Assembly (NCBI RefSeq): GCF_000219605.1
Contig: NC_015740.1
Location: 2,480,001-2,544,000, forward strand
Reading direction: 5' to 3'
DNA from: Stutzerimonas stutzeri
Lineage (GTDB): Bacteria > Pseudomonadota > Gammaproteobacteria > Pseudomonadales > Pseudomonadaceae
Length of the DNA: 64,000 nt
In this document: positions 23,671 through 33,141 of the stretch, one piece after another
How positions within the stretch are numbered: position 1 is the first letter of the stretch
Layout: each line of letters opens with the position of its first letter
Notes under the pieces: generated by a model
Database searches by the model: none
Seen by the model: the letters and a program-made list of their open reading frames with translations, nothing else
What the model was told of the DNA's origin: nothing
Program-made: the position numbers and the translations under genes

Positions 23671-24635
23671 CGGAACACCGCCTGCACGTCCACCCAGGCG
23701 AACTTGGTCGGGTCCAGGCGCGTTTCCTGGTCCAGCCGATAGGCCACCAGCTTGCCGTTCTTCACCGCGCTGTAATCCAGGCAGGCCAGGTTGTCGCGGA
23801 TCGGCCCCGGGCGACCGCGGCGCCAGTAGTGGCCGACGAACAGGAGCGGCTCATCCGGCCCATAGAGAAACAGGCGGTTCTTCTGCTGCGGCGACAACGG
23901 CAGGCGCGCCGCATGCTCCGGCAGCCCATCGGGCTGGAACACCACGTCACCGTAGGTCTGCGGGTTCTCTTCCCAGAACTTGGTGCGGAAGAAGGTCCGC
24001 ACGAAGCCTTCCTCGCTGGTCAGCGTCATGCCCTCCGGCAGCGGCATGTCGGTGCCGCGCAGCAGCCGATCCAGCGCCTGGCAGATGAAGGTGCCCGGCA
24101 GGCCGGCCTCGCGCAGGATCGCCGGGTTGATCCGGCCATCGTTCAGCAACGGACGCAGGCGCGCGATCACGCGGCTGTCCCAGCAAGCGTGTACCACGCG
24201 AAAACGCTCGGTTTCGAGAAACAGCGGCAAGTCGTAGAACCACTCGCGAAAGGCCTTCCACTCCTCGGGGTAGTGCTCGAACTGCTGGAAGGTTTCCTGC
24301 AGCAGCCGAGCGAAGCGTGGCGAGTGTTCGCGCACGAAATCGCGACCGCTGCCCGGCGGGGCCGGCATGTACCAGCCCAGCGCGTTGAACTCGTGGTTGC
24401 CCATGATGCAATGGGCCTGGCCGTGGTCGACCATCGCATGCACCAGGTGCAGTGCCTCGCGGATATGCGGCCCACGGTCGATGATGTCGCCGAGGAAGAT
24501 CACCTGCCGGCGCGGATGACGCCAGACACCGCCCTGGAGGCGATAGCCCAGCTGATCCAGCAGCCGCGCCAGCGCATGGCCACAGCCGTGGATATCGCCG
24601 ATCAGGTCGTAGCCACGCTCGGGATCCAGCTGCAT
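23667..24635 (-). CDS. Calcineurin-like metallophosphatase
   Basis: 322 residues of the PPP/PrpA-ApaH superfamily with LIGDIHGCGHAL, FLGDIIDRGP and IMGNHEFNA near the N-terminus, which provide the two-metal site; the final histidines lie in VVHACWD and FVGHYW. It hydrolyses phosphoesters; a serine/threonine phosphoprotein or dinucleotide substrate cannot be chosen from sequence. The ATG at 24635 overlaps the nadK stop (TGATG) and is preceded by GGAGG; a TTG one codon earlier is a weaker alternative. Second gene of the nadK operon. Confidence 0.88.
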   Translation of the reverse strand: MQLDPERGYDLIGDIHGCGHALARLLDQLGYRLQGGVWRHPRRQVIFLGDIIDRGPHIREALHLVHAMVDHGQAHCIMGNHEFNALGWYMPAPPGSGRDFVREHSPRFARLLQETFQQFEHYPEEWKAFREWFYDLPLFLETERFRVVHACWDSRVIARLRPLLNDGRINPAILREAGLPGTFICQALDRLLRGTDMPLPEGMTLTSEEGFVRTFFRTKFWEENPQTYGDVVFQPDGLPEHAARLPLSPQQKNRLFLYGPDEPLLFVGHYWRRGRPGPIRDNLACLDYSAVKNGKLVAYRLDQETRLDPTKFAWVDVQAVFR

Positions 24636-25522
24636 CAATCGCCTCCGCCGAGGCGACTGCCCCAGCCCAGCTTGGTCCGGCAGACTTCGTAGTAGTTGTG
24701 ATCCAGCGGGTGGATCAGGTGCAGCTTCTGCGGCTTCTTGCGCACGGTCACGGTGTCGCCAGGCGCGCAGGTGAAGTGGTTCTGGCCATCGCAGGACACC
24801 TGCGGGTAGATCTGCATGTTCGGCGACACCACGATCTTCAGCTCGCTGTTGCCGTCCACCACGATGGGCCGGCTCGACAACGTGTGCGGGTACATCGGCA
24901 CGATGACGATGGCATCCAGGCGCGGATGCATGATCGGCCCGCCGGCGGACAGCGAGTAGGCGGTGGAGCCGGTGGGCGTCGCCACGATCAGGCCGTCGGC
25001 CTTCTGGCTGCAGACGAACTGACCGTCGATGTACAGCTCGAACTCGATCATGCGCGTCGACTTGCCCGGGTGCAGCACCACGTCGTTGAGGGCATCGCCC
25101 TCGCCGATCGGCTCGTCGAAGCGACGCGCCTGGGCCTCGAGCAGGAAGCGGTTCTCAAGGGTGTACTGGCCGTTGAGCACCTCGGCAACCTTCTCTTCCA
25201 ACTCATCCGGGCGGATGTCGGTGAGAAAGCCAAGGCTGCCGCGGTTGATGCCCAGCACCGGCACGCGGTGCCGGGCCATTGCCCGGGCGGCGCCGAGCAG
25301 GCTGCCATCACCGCCGACCACGATCACCAGGTCGCAGGATTCGCCCAGTCGCTGCCGCGACGAAGTCTGCATGCCGTGCCCGGGGAGCACCTCGGCGATG
25401 TTCTCCTCGAGGATCACATGCAGATGGCGTTCGACGAGAAATCGCTTCAGCCGGCGGATGGTATCCAGCACCTGGGAGCTGCCCAGGCGGCCAATGATGC
25501 CGATATTGCGGAATTGCTCCAT
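24635..25522 (-). CDS. nadK: NAD kinase
   Basis: 295 residues from the ATG at 25522 behind AGGGAA (the frame runs 34 codons further up, unsupported). Conserved blocks are VIVVGGDGSLLGAAR near residue 65, ATPTGSTAYSLSAGGP, and the RPIVV and DGQ strands near the C-terminus. It phosphorylates NAD to NADP in the cytoplasm. First gene of a three-gene coupled operon, divergent from the DUF1853 gene with 201 bp between. Confidence 0.96.
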   Translation of the reverse strand: MEQFRNIGIIGRLGSSQVLDTIRRLKRFLVERHLHVILEENIAEVLPGHGMQTSSRQRLGESCDLVIVVGGDGSLLGAARAMARHRVPVLGINRGSLGFLTDIRPDELEEKVAEVLNGQYTLENRFLLEAQARRFDEPIGEGDALNDVVLHPGKSTRMIEFELYIDGQFVCSQKADGLIVATPTGSTAYSLSAGGPIMHPRLDAIVIVPMYPHTLSSRPIVVDGNSELKIVVSPNMQIYPQVSCDGQNHFTCAPGDTVTVRKKPQKLHLIHPLDHNYYEVCRTKLGWGSRLGGGD

Positions 25523-25723
25523 TGAAGTTCCCTGGTGTGGCTGGCAGAAGTTGCAGGCGTTCGCAGCGCTTGAACACCAACATGCACTTGCGAGGCCGCC
25601 GCAGCGGATCGACGCGGCCTGCACCGACTGTGGTTAGAGCCTCGGTCAGGCGCGGGTGTTCAGCGGCACCGGATTATCGGCGAAACGTCGAACCGGCGGC
25701 AAACCGACGGCTATGCTGCTGAC

Positions 25724-26686
25724 ATGAACCCTATCAGTCTTGCCGAGCTGTCCAGCGTCCTTCGCCATCCGCAGGTGCGTGATCTCGCCTGGACGCTGCT
25801 GTCGCCGCCCCTGCTGAGCGAAACACCTCCCCGCCAGCGTCACCCCCTGAGCGCAAGCCGCTGGCACAGCGAGCCGGGGCTGCTGGCCGACTGGCTGCTG
25901 TGCCAGGATGCCGAGCCTTCGGTCCTCGAGGCCTGGCTGTCGCAGCGCAGCAATCGGCGCCTGGGGTTGTACTACGAACGGCTCTGGCAGTACGCGCTGT
26001 GCCAGGCGCCCGACCTGCAGCTGATCGCGGCCAACCTGCCGATCCGGCAGAACGGCAGCACCCTCGGCGAGCTGGACCTGCTGTTCTGCGATGACCAGGG
26101 CGTGCACCATCTGGAGCTGGCGATAAAGCTCTATCTGGGCTTCGGGCCCGGAGACGGCAGCCAGCACGACCACTGGCTCGGCCCCGGCAACCACGATCGC
26201 CTGGACCTGAAGCTCGCCCACCTGCGCCAACACCAGCTGCCCTTGTGCAACCAGCCAGCCGCCCGCGCCGTGCTCGCCGAGCTTACCGGGCGGGAGGTGC
26301 AAAGCAGCTTCTGGCTCAGCGGCTACCTGTTTCAACCCTGGCCAGAGGGCTGCGCCCCGCCCCATGGTGCCAACCCGCACCACCTGAGCGGCCGCTGGCT
26401 GCGCCAGGCCGACTGGCCGGTGTATCAGGCCGCGGCGGCCGGCACCATCTGGCAGCCACTTCCGCGTGCCGCCTGGCTGGCTGCTGCCCGCGTGCCGCAA
26501 CCGGACCTGTGGACCTCGGACCGCCTTGCCGAGTGGCTGGCCGGTGATCCGGCACGCGCGCGGGCGCAACTGCTGGTGCGTCTCGAACCCCACGCATCCG
26601 GCGACTGGCTGGAGCAGGAGCGGCTGTTCCTGGTGGCGGACGACTGGCCGCACAACGGTGAATCGGCACGCGCGTCATCGGCGTGA
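25724..26686 (+). CDS. DUF1853 family protein, PD-(D/E)XK-like
   Basis: 320 residues of the DUF1853 family. The core GELDLLFCDDQGVHHLELAI followed by K has the E-x-D ... E-x-x-x-K pattern of PD-(D/E)XK nuclease-like folds, so a nucleic-acid-related or degraded nuclease role is possible, not proven. A -10-like TATGCT ends only six bases before the ATG, so the message could be leaderless. Divergent from nadK; chrA follows after 58 bp on the same strand. Confidence 0.75.
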   Translation: MNPISLAELSSVLRHPQVRDLAWTLLSPPLLSETPPRQRHPLSASRWHSEPGLLADWLLCQDAEPSVLEAWLSQRSNRRLGLYYERLWQYALCQAPDLQLIAANLPIRQNGSTLGELDLLFCDDQGVHHLELAIKLYLGFGPGDGSQHDHWLGPGNHDRLDLKLAHLRQHQLPLCNQPAARAVLAELTGREVQSSFWLSGYLFQPWPEGCAPPHGANPHHLSGRWLRQADWPVYQAAAAGTIWQPLPRAAWLAAARVPQPDLWTSDRLAEWLAGDPARARAQLLVRLEPHASGDWLEQERLFLVADDWPHNGESARASSA

Positions 26687-26744
26687 CACAATTGCCGGCT
26701 AGGATTTCCGCTCGATTCACCCTTGCAGACCAGCACGAATTCGC

Positions 26745-27965
26745 ATGCCCATCGACGCCCAACGCCCATCGTCCGGCGAGCCTCTGAGAGCCTGGAGCAT
26801 CTTCCTGATATTCCTGCGCCTGGGGCTGACATCCTTTGGCGGCCCGGTGGCGCATCTGGGCTACTTTCGTGACGAATTCGTCCAGCGCCGCCGCTGGTTG
26901 GACGAGCGCGGCTACGCCGATCTGGTCGCGCTCTGCCAGTTCCTTCCGGGCCCGGCCAGCAGCCAGGTCGGCCTGGCAATCGGGCTGCTGCGCGGCGGCT
27001 ACCGAGGTTCGCTGGCGGCCTGGGCCGGCTTCACGCTGCCCTCGGCCGTTGCGCTGACGCTGTTCGCTCTGGGCATTGCCCGCTGGGGCGACGCCCTGCC
27101 CGGCGGGTTCATCCAGGGTCTGAAAATCGTGGCAGTGGCGGTCGTCGCCCAGGCGGTTTGGGGCATGGCGCGAACGCTGTGCAGCGATGGCCCGCGGCTG
27201 GCCATCATGCTCGCCGCGGCGAGCGCCGTCTTGCTGCTGCCTTTCGTCTGGAGCCAGGTGGCGATCATCGTCGTGGCGGGCTTGATCGGATTGCTGGCGT
27301 TCCGCCCGGCGTCAGGCGAGGTGCACCCCGACCTGCCCGTACGCATCAAGATGCGCACCGCGCTGTCTGCCTTGGCTGCGTTCTTTGCCCTGCTGATCCT
27401 GCTTCCCGTGCTGGCCGGCGTCAGCGGCAGCCAAGCGCTGGCGCAGGTCGATGCGTTCTATCGCACCGGTGCGCTGGTGTTCGGTGGCGGACACGTGGTG
27501 TTGCCGCTACTGCAGGCCGAGGTCGTGCCGTCCGGCTGGGTCGACAACGACGCCTTCCTCGCCGGCTATGGCGCCGCCCAGGCCGTACCTGGACCGCTGT
27601 TCACCTTCGCGGCCTTTCTCGGGGTCTCGATGAACAGCGGCCCAAGCGGCTGGCTCGGCGCAACCATCTGCCTGCTCGCGGTGTTCGCGCCCTCCTTCCT
27701 GCTGGTATTCGGCGCATTGCCGTTCTGGGAGCGACTGCGCGGCAATCGCCGCAGCCAGGCGGCGCTGGCGGGCGTCAATGCCGCCGTGGTCGGGTTGCTG
27801 CTGGCGGCGCTGTACGACCCGGTCTGGACCAGTGCGATCAAGGCCGCGGAACACTTCATCCTGGCCGTGCTGGCCTTCGCCGCGCTGAGCTACTGGAAAC
27901 TGCCACCGTGGTTGGTGGTGATCGCCGGTGCGCTCGGCGGCGGCCTGCTCGGCCTGACGAGCTGA
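26745..27965 (+). CDS. chrA: ChrA-family chromate transporter
   Basis: 406 residues with two homologous halves, each opening with an amphipathic segment: FLRLGLTSFGGPVAHLGYF near residue 23 and FYRTGALVFGGGHVVLPLL near 240. PGP motifs (FLPGPASSQ and AVPGPLFTF) follow in each half, and about 10-12 membrane helices are predicted. This is the long-chain CHR family, which in pseudomonads exports chromate or moves related anions by proton coupling. No chrB or chrR is adjacent. It converges with the TauE/SafE gene, 6 bp between stops. Confidence 0.88.
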   Translation: MPIDAQRPSSGEPLRAWSIFLIFLRLGLTSFGGPVAHLGYFRDEFVQRRRWLDERGYADLVALCQFLPGPASSQVGLAIGLLRGGYRGSLAAWAGFTLPSAVALTLFALGIARWGDALPGGFIQGLKIVAVAVVAQAVWGMARTLCSDGPRLAIMLAAASAVLLLPFVWSQVAIIVVAGLIGLLAFRPASGEVHPDLPVRIKMRTALSALAAFFALLILLPVLAGVSGSQALAQVDAFYRTGALVFGGGHVVLPLLQAEVVPSGWVDNDAFLAGYGAAQAVPGPLFTFAAFLGVSMNSGPSGWLGATICLLAVFAPSFLLVFGALPFWERLRGNRRSQAALAGVNAAVVGLLLAALYDPVWTSAIKAAEHFILAVLAFAALSYWKLPPWLVVIAGALGGGLLGLTS

Positions 27966-27971
27966 AACCGC

Positions 27972-28724
27972 TCAGCTTTCCATCGCCAGCAGCACCGCAC
28001 TGGCCACCAGAAAACCGCTGAACAGCAGGCGCAGCAGGCGCTCCGGTAACGCGTGGGCAAGGCGCACACCCAGGCTGATGCTGAGCAGGCCGCCGACCGC
28101 CAGCGGCAAGCCCAGCAGCCAGTTGACCTGCTGATGCAGCGCATAGGTCACCAGGGTAACGCCAGTGCTCGGCGCAGCCAGCGCCAGCGAAAGCCCCTGG
28201 GCGACCACCTGCGAGGTGCCGAATACGCTGGTCAGGATCGGCGTGGCAATCACCGCACCGCCCACGCCGAACAGCCCGCCCGCCGCCCCGGCCCCCGCAC
28301 CGAGCACGCTGAGCCATGGCCAGGAATGACGCAGCTGACCATCTCCGGGCGCGGGGCGCAGAAACACGCGCAACAGCGTGTAGGCTGCCAGCGCCAGGAG
28401 AAAGCCGACGAAGGCCAGGCGCATGCGCCCGGCATCCAGCGACACCGCCACGGCGGCACCGACGATCGCGAAGACGAAGCTGGCGCCGGCCAGCGCCGCC
28501 GCGTGGCGCCAATCGATGCGATTGCGCTGGTGATAACGCCAGATGGCGAGCAGCACGTTGGGCACCACCATCACCAGTGCCGTGCCCTGCGCCAGTTGCT
28601 GATCCAGCCCGAACAGCACGCCCAGTACCGGGATCGCGATCAGCCCGCCGCCGATGCCGAACAGTCCGCCGAGCGTGCCCAGGGCCAGGCCCAGCAATAC
28701 GTTCAACCCGATGTCCAACAGCAT
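27972..28724 (-). CDS. TauE/SafE family membrane permease
   Basis: 250 residues, about seven to eight membrane helices with the two internal repeats typical of TauE/SafE (DUF81): GTLGGLFGIGGGLIAIPVL near the N-terminus and GAAGGLFGVGGAVIATPIL after the middle. Family members move sulfite, sulfoacetate or other organosulfur anions, or have unknown substrates; no sulfur genes are near. Inner membrane. Divergent from the LysR gene, which may regulate it across a 109-bp gap. Confidence 0.85.
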   Translation of the reverse strand: MLLDIGLNVLLGLALGTLGGLFGIGGGLIAIPVLGVLFGLDQQLAQGTALVMVVPNVLLAIWRYHQRNRIDWRHAAALAGASFVFAIVGAAVAVSLDAGRMRLAFVGFLLALAAYTLLRVFLRPAPGDGQLRHSWPWLSVLGAGAGAAGGLFGVGGAVIATPILTSVFGTSQVVAQGLSLALAAPSTGVTLVTYALHQQVNWLLGLPLAVGGLLSISLGVRLAHALPERLLRLLFSGFLVASAVLLAMES

Positions 28725-28833
28725 GTTCGCGCTCCAGCCTCATTGAGGCGCCCATGCTACGCCGCCGCCGCTGGCGTCGATACGCACAGCCGCGCACAAT
28801 GGCTTTGCCTATTACGCACAAGCCGGTAACCCG

Positions 28834-29790
28834 ATGCTGCCAGACGCCCTTTCCGCTCAGCTCGAACTCTTCATCGACGTGCTCGAATGCGGCAGCTTTT
28901 CCGCTGCCGCGCGCCGGCATGGCCTGACGCCCTCCGCCGTGGCGCGGCGAGTCGATGCGCTGGAAGCGGCGCTGGGCTGCCAGCTGTTCAGCCGCAGCAC
29001 CCATGCCGTGCGGGCAATGCCTGCCGCCCTTGCCTTCGCCGAGCGCGCCCGGCGCATCGTTCAGGAACTGCACCTGGCCCGGGCCGAGGCGACATCCCTG
29101 GACAGTGCACCGGAAGGCCGCATCCGCATCGACGCACCGGCGCCGTTCGGGCGGCGACATCTGGCGCCGGCCCTCGCCGAGTTTCTGCAGGCCTATCCCG
29201 GTGTGGATATCCAGTTGCGGCTGATCGACAGCTTCGTCGATCTGCATGGCGAGCACCTCGGCGAGGTCGATCTGGTGCTGCGCATCGGCCCACTCGCCGA
29301 TACGCGCCTGGTCGCCACGCCCCTGGCGCCGATGGTGCGCATCGTCTGCGCCAGCCCGGCCTACCTGGAGCGTCGCGGCGTGCCGCTGACCCCCGAGCAG
29401 TTGCCTGAACATGATGGCCTCGACTGGGATGCGCTGGCCCCGCCGCACGCCTGGCGCTTCGAACGAAACGGGCGATCGCAGCTGTTGCGCCCGGGGCGTC
29501 TGCGGATGGTGGCCAACAATGCTGAAGCGCTGCTGGCGGGAGCGCTGGCCGGGCTCGGCATCGCCCACCTGCCGACCTGGCTGATCAGCGAGTACCTGCT
29601 GCGCGGCGAGCTGTTGCCGTTGTTCTGCGAAGGCGGGTTGCCGCAGCCGGAAGCCAGCGGCATCTATGCCCTGCGCCTGACGCGCGAGGCCGACTCGCGG
29701 ACCCGACTGCTGCTGGAATTTCTCAAGTCCCGCTTCGGCCCGGTCCCGCCGTGGGACCAGGCGCTCAACAGCGGTCTGAAAAGGGAGTGA
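28834..29790 (+). CDS. LysR-family transcriptional regulator
   Basis: 318 residues. The N-terminal winged helix-turn-helix (FIDVLECGSFSAAARRHGLT, then VARRVDALEAALGCQLFSR) is followed by a substrate-binding domain of the periplasmic-binding type (GRIRIDAPAPFGRRHLAPAL). This composition is close to the CrgA/DmlR subgroup. Divergent transcription from the TauE/SafE gene makes that permease the most likely target. The effector is unknown. Confidence 0.88.
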   Translation: MLPDALSAQLELFIDVLECGSFSAAARRHGLTPSAVARRVDALEAALGCQLFSRSTHAVRAMPAALAFAERARRIVQELHLARAEATSLDSAPEGRIRIDAPAPFGRRHLAPALAEFLQAYPGVDIQLRLIDSFVDLHGEHLGEVDLVLRIGPLADTRLVATPLAPMVRIVCASPAYLERRGVPLTPEQLPEHDGLDWDALAPPHAWRFERNGRSQLLRPGRLRMVANNAEALLAGALAGLGIAHLPTWLISEYLLRGELLPLFCEGGLPQPEASGIYALRLTREADSRTRLLLEFLKSRFGPVPPWDQALNSGLKRE

Positions 29791-29793
29791 CGG

Positions 29794-30135
29794 TCACAGA
29801 CTCTGGCTTTCGATTTCCTGGGTGACGCCCCAGCCATCGAGTACCCCACCCAGGGGTTCGACAAGATCCTCAAGATCCTGCTCGAAGTCGCCGATGCCGT
29901 CGAACGTCGCATACATCACTTTGCTGACCTGCAGATTCCAGCTTCCGTCCTCACGCGGAAAGACCTGGGTGTTGATGGTTTCACCGCGAAAATTCTCGGC
30001 GGCGGTCTGGGCGCGGTCCCGCTCGGGGAAGACCGCATAGAACTCGATGGGATGCACGCGGGCGAAATCGAAACCGCCCTCTTTCATCCGGCGCAGAACG
30101 GTGCTGCTGACATCCTCATGGAAGGTGGTGCTCAT
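29794..30135 (-). CDS. rraB: RraB-family ribonuclease E inhibitor
   Basis: 113 residues matching RraB: HPIEFYAVFPERDRAQTAAE, the acidic tail DFEQDLEDLVEPLGG and the terminal DGWGV. RraB binds the C-terminal part of RNase E and changes degradosome activity. Strong SD AGGAGG before the ATG at 30135. It converges with the LysR gene (3 bp between stop codons). Confidence 0.85.
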   Translation of the reverse strand: MSTTFHEDVSSTVLRRMKEGGFDFARVHPIEFYAVFPERDRAQTAAENFRGETINTQVFPREDGSWNLQVSKVMYATFDGIGDFEQDLEDLVEPLGGVLDGWGVTQEIESQSL

Positions 30136-30448
30136 GATTCAACCTCCTCTCATACCTGGATGAAGTTGCCACGAGCTCAGCGGGAGATCGGCTCCGTCGT
30201 CGAGACATCGGGCAAACGGGAGTCGCAACAGCTAGTCGAAGAGACGCGGTGGACGGTGTCCACAGTGACAAGCTAGCAGGCCACGCGTCTGACTGCACGG
30301 GCTGGATGGCTCGACGCCACCGCGCGCCAGAGTCGCGGGCTCCATCAGTAGAACCCGCCGAACCTGCAGCAGTTCAACCGGGCCGGCAATGCAAAACGGC
30401 CCGCGCCGTTGCCAGGCGGGCCGTTCAGGGCGATGCCGCCGTGCTCGC
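30136..30448. other. 313-bp gap between rraB and speE
   Basis: It contains the promoter side of rraB and, near its right end, the speE terminator. No further gene, RNA or repeat can be recognised in 30160-30390. Confidence 0.5.
30393..30425 (-). terminator. speE terminator
   Basis: AACGGCCCGC/GCGGGCCGTT stem with an 11-base loop, 24 bp beyond the speE stop on the minus strand, followed by TTTTGC on that strand. Confidence 0.75.
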
Positions 30449-31309
30449 TCAGTCGTTGCTGGGCTTGGCAATCGCGTGCAGCAGGTACTGCGGCAGCGCA
30501 AAGGCGCCAATGTGCACGTGCGGGTTGTAATAACGGGTCACAATCCCGCTGCCGCTGTAGCGCTGCATCAGGGTTTCCAGCGGCAACTTGCGACTCTCGG
30601 CGTTACAGGCGCCCCAGGCGAAGCTCATCGCGCCGCCGATGTAGGTCGGCACCGCGGCCAGGTAGAAGTGCCAATCGGCGAACAGCCCCTGCATGCGTTT
30701 GACGGTGGTCTGCAGCTCGCCCAGCTGCATGAATGGCGTGCCGTTCTGCGCGACCAGGATGCCGCCCTCGTTCAGGCAACGGCGGCAAGCCTGGTAGAAG
30801 TGCTCGGAGAACAGCGCCTCGCCCGAGCCGATGGGATCGGTGGAATCGCAGATGATGACATCGAACCGCTCTTCAGTGGTCGCCACGAAGTGCATGCCGT
30901 CATCGAACACCAGGTTCAATCGCGGATCATCGAAGGTGCCGGCCGAGTGATTCGGCAGGAATTCCTTGCACAGCTCCACCAGGGTGCGGTCGGTCTCGAC
31001 CATGGTGATGCTCTCGATATCAAGATGGCGCGCCACCTCACGCAGGATGCCGCCGTCGCCGCCACCGATGATCAACACCCGGCGTGCCAGGCCATGGGCC
31101 AGGATCGGCACATGGGCAAGCATTTCGTGGTAGATGAACTCGTCGGCTTCGGTGGTCTGGATCACGCCGTCGAGGGCCATGACGCGGCCCATGCGGGCAT
31201 TTTCGAAGATCACCAGATGCTGGCGTTCGGTGCGCACTTCATGCAGCAGCTTGTCGATCTGGAACCGCTGCCCGTATCCCTCGTAGAGAGTTTCCTGAAA
31301 GTCGCTCAT
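30449..31309 (-). CDS. speE: Spermidine synthase
   Basis: 286 residues of the polyamine aminopropyltransferase family: [19 protein letters not shown] near the N-terminus, the SAM-type pocket [18 protein letters not shown] near 90, and the active-site aspartate region [19 protein letters not shown]. It transfers the aminopropyl group of decarboxylated SAM to putrescine and releases methylthioadenosine, the substrate of the Met salvage pathway whose mtnD gene lies 2.2 kb away. No speD is adjacent. Own terminator. Confidence 0.95.
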   Translation of the reverse strand: MSDFQETLYEGYGQRFQIDKLLHEVRTERQHLVIFENARMGRVMALDGVIQTTEADEFIYHEMLAHVPILAHGLARRVLIIGGGDGGILREVARHLDIESITMVETDRTLVELCKEFLPNHSAGTFDDPRLNLVFDDGMHFVATTEERFDVIICDSTDPIGSGEALFSEHFYQACRRCLNEGGILVAQNGTPFMQLGELQTTVKRMQGLFADWHFYLAAVPTYIGGAMSFAWGACNAESRKLPLETLMQRYSGSGIVTRYYNPHVHIGAFALPQYLLHAIAKPSND

Positions 31310-31495
31310 GGGTGTCTCCCTTGGCAGCCATCGCGCGCAAGGCCGCGACGTCTGCAGGCTGGCTGAGGACGGGCGATCGAATCGCCCACCGAAAAGAGGC
31401 GCATTCTACGTTGGCCAAGATGACAGGGGGAACCGCGAGGGTTTGAAAGCACACTTCGGGGCGACAAAGCGGCGCCCAGGCGCTAGGGTCTGGAA

Positions 31496-32371
31496 ATGAC
31501 CGAAACCATCCACCTGCCCTACCTCGAACCCTGGGACTGGCAACAGTTCCACCGCCACTTCGCCCTGCGTCTGCTGCCGGGCGTGGAGCGCCTGGATCCG
31601 CGCGGTTATGCCCGTACGCTGCGCCTGGGTGATGCCCGCGGCTGGCTCAGTGTCAGCGCGGCGGACGACCGGCCGGCGCTCGAGCTGACCCTCAGCGACT
31701 CGCTGCGGCACGCCAGCCAACCGCTGGTGGCCCAGGTGCGCAAGATGTTCGACCTGGATGCCGACCCGCAGGCGATCGCGGCGCATTTCGCCGGCGACCC
31801 GGCACTCGGCCCGCTGGTCTCGGCACAACCCGGCCTGCGTCTGCCGGCGGCTTACGACCCGTTCGAGCAGGCCGTGCGCGCGGTGGTCGGCCAGCAGGTC
31901 ACGGTGAAGGCGGCAGTGACCATCACCCGCCGCCTGGTGGAGCGTCTCGGCGAGCCGTTGGCACAGGCTCCGACCGGGTTGGAGGTGCTGTTTCCCACCG
32001 CGCGGGCGATCGCCGACGACCCGCTGGAGAACATCGGCATGCCGGCCAAGCGCGCTCAGGCGCTGCGCCGCCTGGCCGGCGCGGTGGCCGAGGGCGCGTT
32101 GCACCTGCATGTGGAGGATGGCGCCGATACGCTGGTCCGTCGGCTGTGCGAGCTGCCCGGCATCGGCCCCTGGACGGCCGAATACATCGCGCTGCGCGGT
32201 TTTGGCGTGGCGGACGCCTTTCCCAGTGCCGATCTGGGTTTGCTCAAGGCGCCGCTTTGGGGAGCGGATGGCCTGACCGCCAAGGCGCTGGCCGAACGTG
32301 CCGAAGCCTGGCGCCCATGGCGGGCCTACGCAGCCATCCACATCTGGGACAACTACGCCCGGGGCGGCTGA
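31496..32371 (+). CDS. AlkA-type DNA-3-methyladenine glycosylase
   Basis: 291 residues of the AlkA family: N-terminal beta domain (LEPWDWQQFHRHFALRLLPG), central VVGQQVTVKAAV, and the helix-hairpin-helix LCELPGIGPWTAEYIALRG followed by the catalytic aspartate in DAFPSADLGL near residue 240. It excises alkylated bases. There is no fused Ada domain. It converges with the histidine phosphatase gene. A TAGGGT box close before the ATG may be its -10. Confidence 0.88.
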   Translation: MTETIHLPYLEPWDWQQFHRHFALRLLPGVERLDPRGYARTLRLGDARGWLSVSAADDRPALELTLSDSLRHASQPLVAQVRKMFDLDADPQAIAAHFAGDPALGPLVSAQPGLRLPAAYDPFEQAVRAVVGQQVTVKAAVTITRRLVERLGEPLAQAPTGLEVLFPTARAIADDPLENIGMPAKRAQALRRLAGAVAEGALHLHVEDGADTLVRRLCELPGIGPWTAEYIALRGFGVADAFPSADLGLLKAPLWGADGLTAKALAERAEAWRPWRAYAAIHIWDNYARGG

Positions 32372-32379
32372 GGAAACGG

Positions 32380-32940
32380 TTACGGCGGCGCGACGCGCGC
32401 CAGGACCTTCGGCGCAACGGCCAGCGGCCGGGCCAGGATCAGCCCCTCGCCCGACTGCGGAAAGATGCCGGTCAGCGCGGTGATATTGACCTGATGGGTG
32501 ACCAGCACCGCTACCTCGCCGGGTTCCAGCTCGGTGAGGGCTTCGCGCAGCGCGGCGGTCTGCAGTCGCTCGCTGGTCGGCGAGGCGAAGAAGGAATCCA
32601 GCGCCGGTAGTGGCTCGACCGGCGCGAGTGCCATCTGCTGCGCCGTGTCCAGTGCACGGCACCAGCGACTGCTCAACAGACGTACCCTGGTCAGGCCTTT
32701 CTCGCGCAGCAGCTCGCCCCAGCGTCGGGCTTGCGCCCTGCCGTGCTCATCAAGATTGCGTTGGGTGCTGCAGTCATCGAGCACGAAGCCAGGTGGGTCG
32801 CCCAGCCCCAGCGCATTCGCGTGGCGCAGGAGCAGTAGTGCCCGCCCTTCGCGTAACGCCTGCCAGGCGTCACCATCATCGGCCTGCAGCGGGCCTACGA
32901 CGAAGAGCAGCGCGACGAGCGCCAGGCCGATGCCACGCAT
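32380..32940 (-). CDS. Exported histidine-phosphatase-family protein
   Basis: 186 residues: signal peptide (residues 1-20, ending LQAD), then LLLLRHANALG near 36 holding the catalytic RH, and VTHQVNITALTG carrying the second histidine. The arginine-histidine pair is followed by A instead of the usual G. A periplasmic phosphatase of the SixA/phosphoglycerate mutase-like clan is likely. Stop codon 3 bp after that of the PLDc_N start region; it may be the last gene of a small minus-strand operon with the two PLDc_N genes. Confidence 0.8.
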   Translation of the reverse strand: MRGIGLALVALLFVVGPLQADDGDAWQALREGRALLLLRHANALGLGDPPGFVLDDCSTQRNLDEHGRAQARRWGELLREKGLTRVRLLSSRWCRALDTAQQMALAPVEPLPALDSFFASPTSERLQTAALREALTELEPGEVAVLVTHQVNITALTGIFPQSGEGLILARPLAVAPKVLARVAPP

Positions 32941-32943
32941 GCT

Positions 32944-33135
32944 TCACAGCCGCGCCTTGCCAAACGGCCCGACCGCGACCGCCCACATGATCAGGCCGAC
33001 CACCGGCAGCAGTACGATCACCAGCGTCCAGATGATTGTGCGACCAGCCTCGATGGGGCTGCGCCAGACATGCGCGATGGCGAGCACATCCAGCACCAGC
33101 ACCACCAGGGCCAGCGGAGCGCTGAGGCTTTCCAT
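32944..33135 (-). CDS. PLDc_N-type two-helix membrane mini-protein
   Basis: 63 residues with two membrane helices (LVVLVLDVLAIAHVW and TLVIVLLPVVGLIMWAVAVG). The second carries the P-V-G-L-I-x-W signature of the cardiolipin synthase N-terminal (PLDc_N) domain, here as a free-standing protein. A paralogue lies 6 bp upstream. Likely inner membrane; role unknown. Confidence 0.75.
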   Translation of the reverse strand: MESLSAPLALVVLVLDVLAIAHVWRSPIEAGRTIIWTLVIVLLPVVGLIMWAVAVGPFGKARL

Positions 33136-33141
33136 CGGTGT

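Noticed and set aside
25523..25723. Possible small genes in the nadK/DUF1853 divergent region
   Set aside because: The only frames are N-terminal extensions of nadK lacking SD and similarity.
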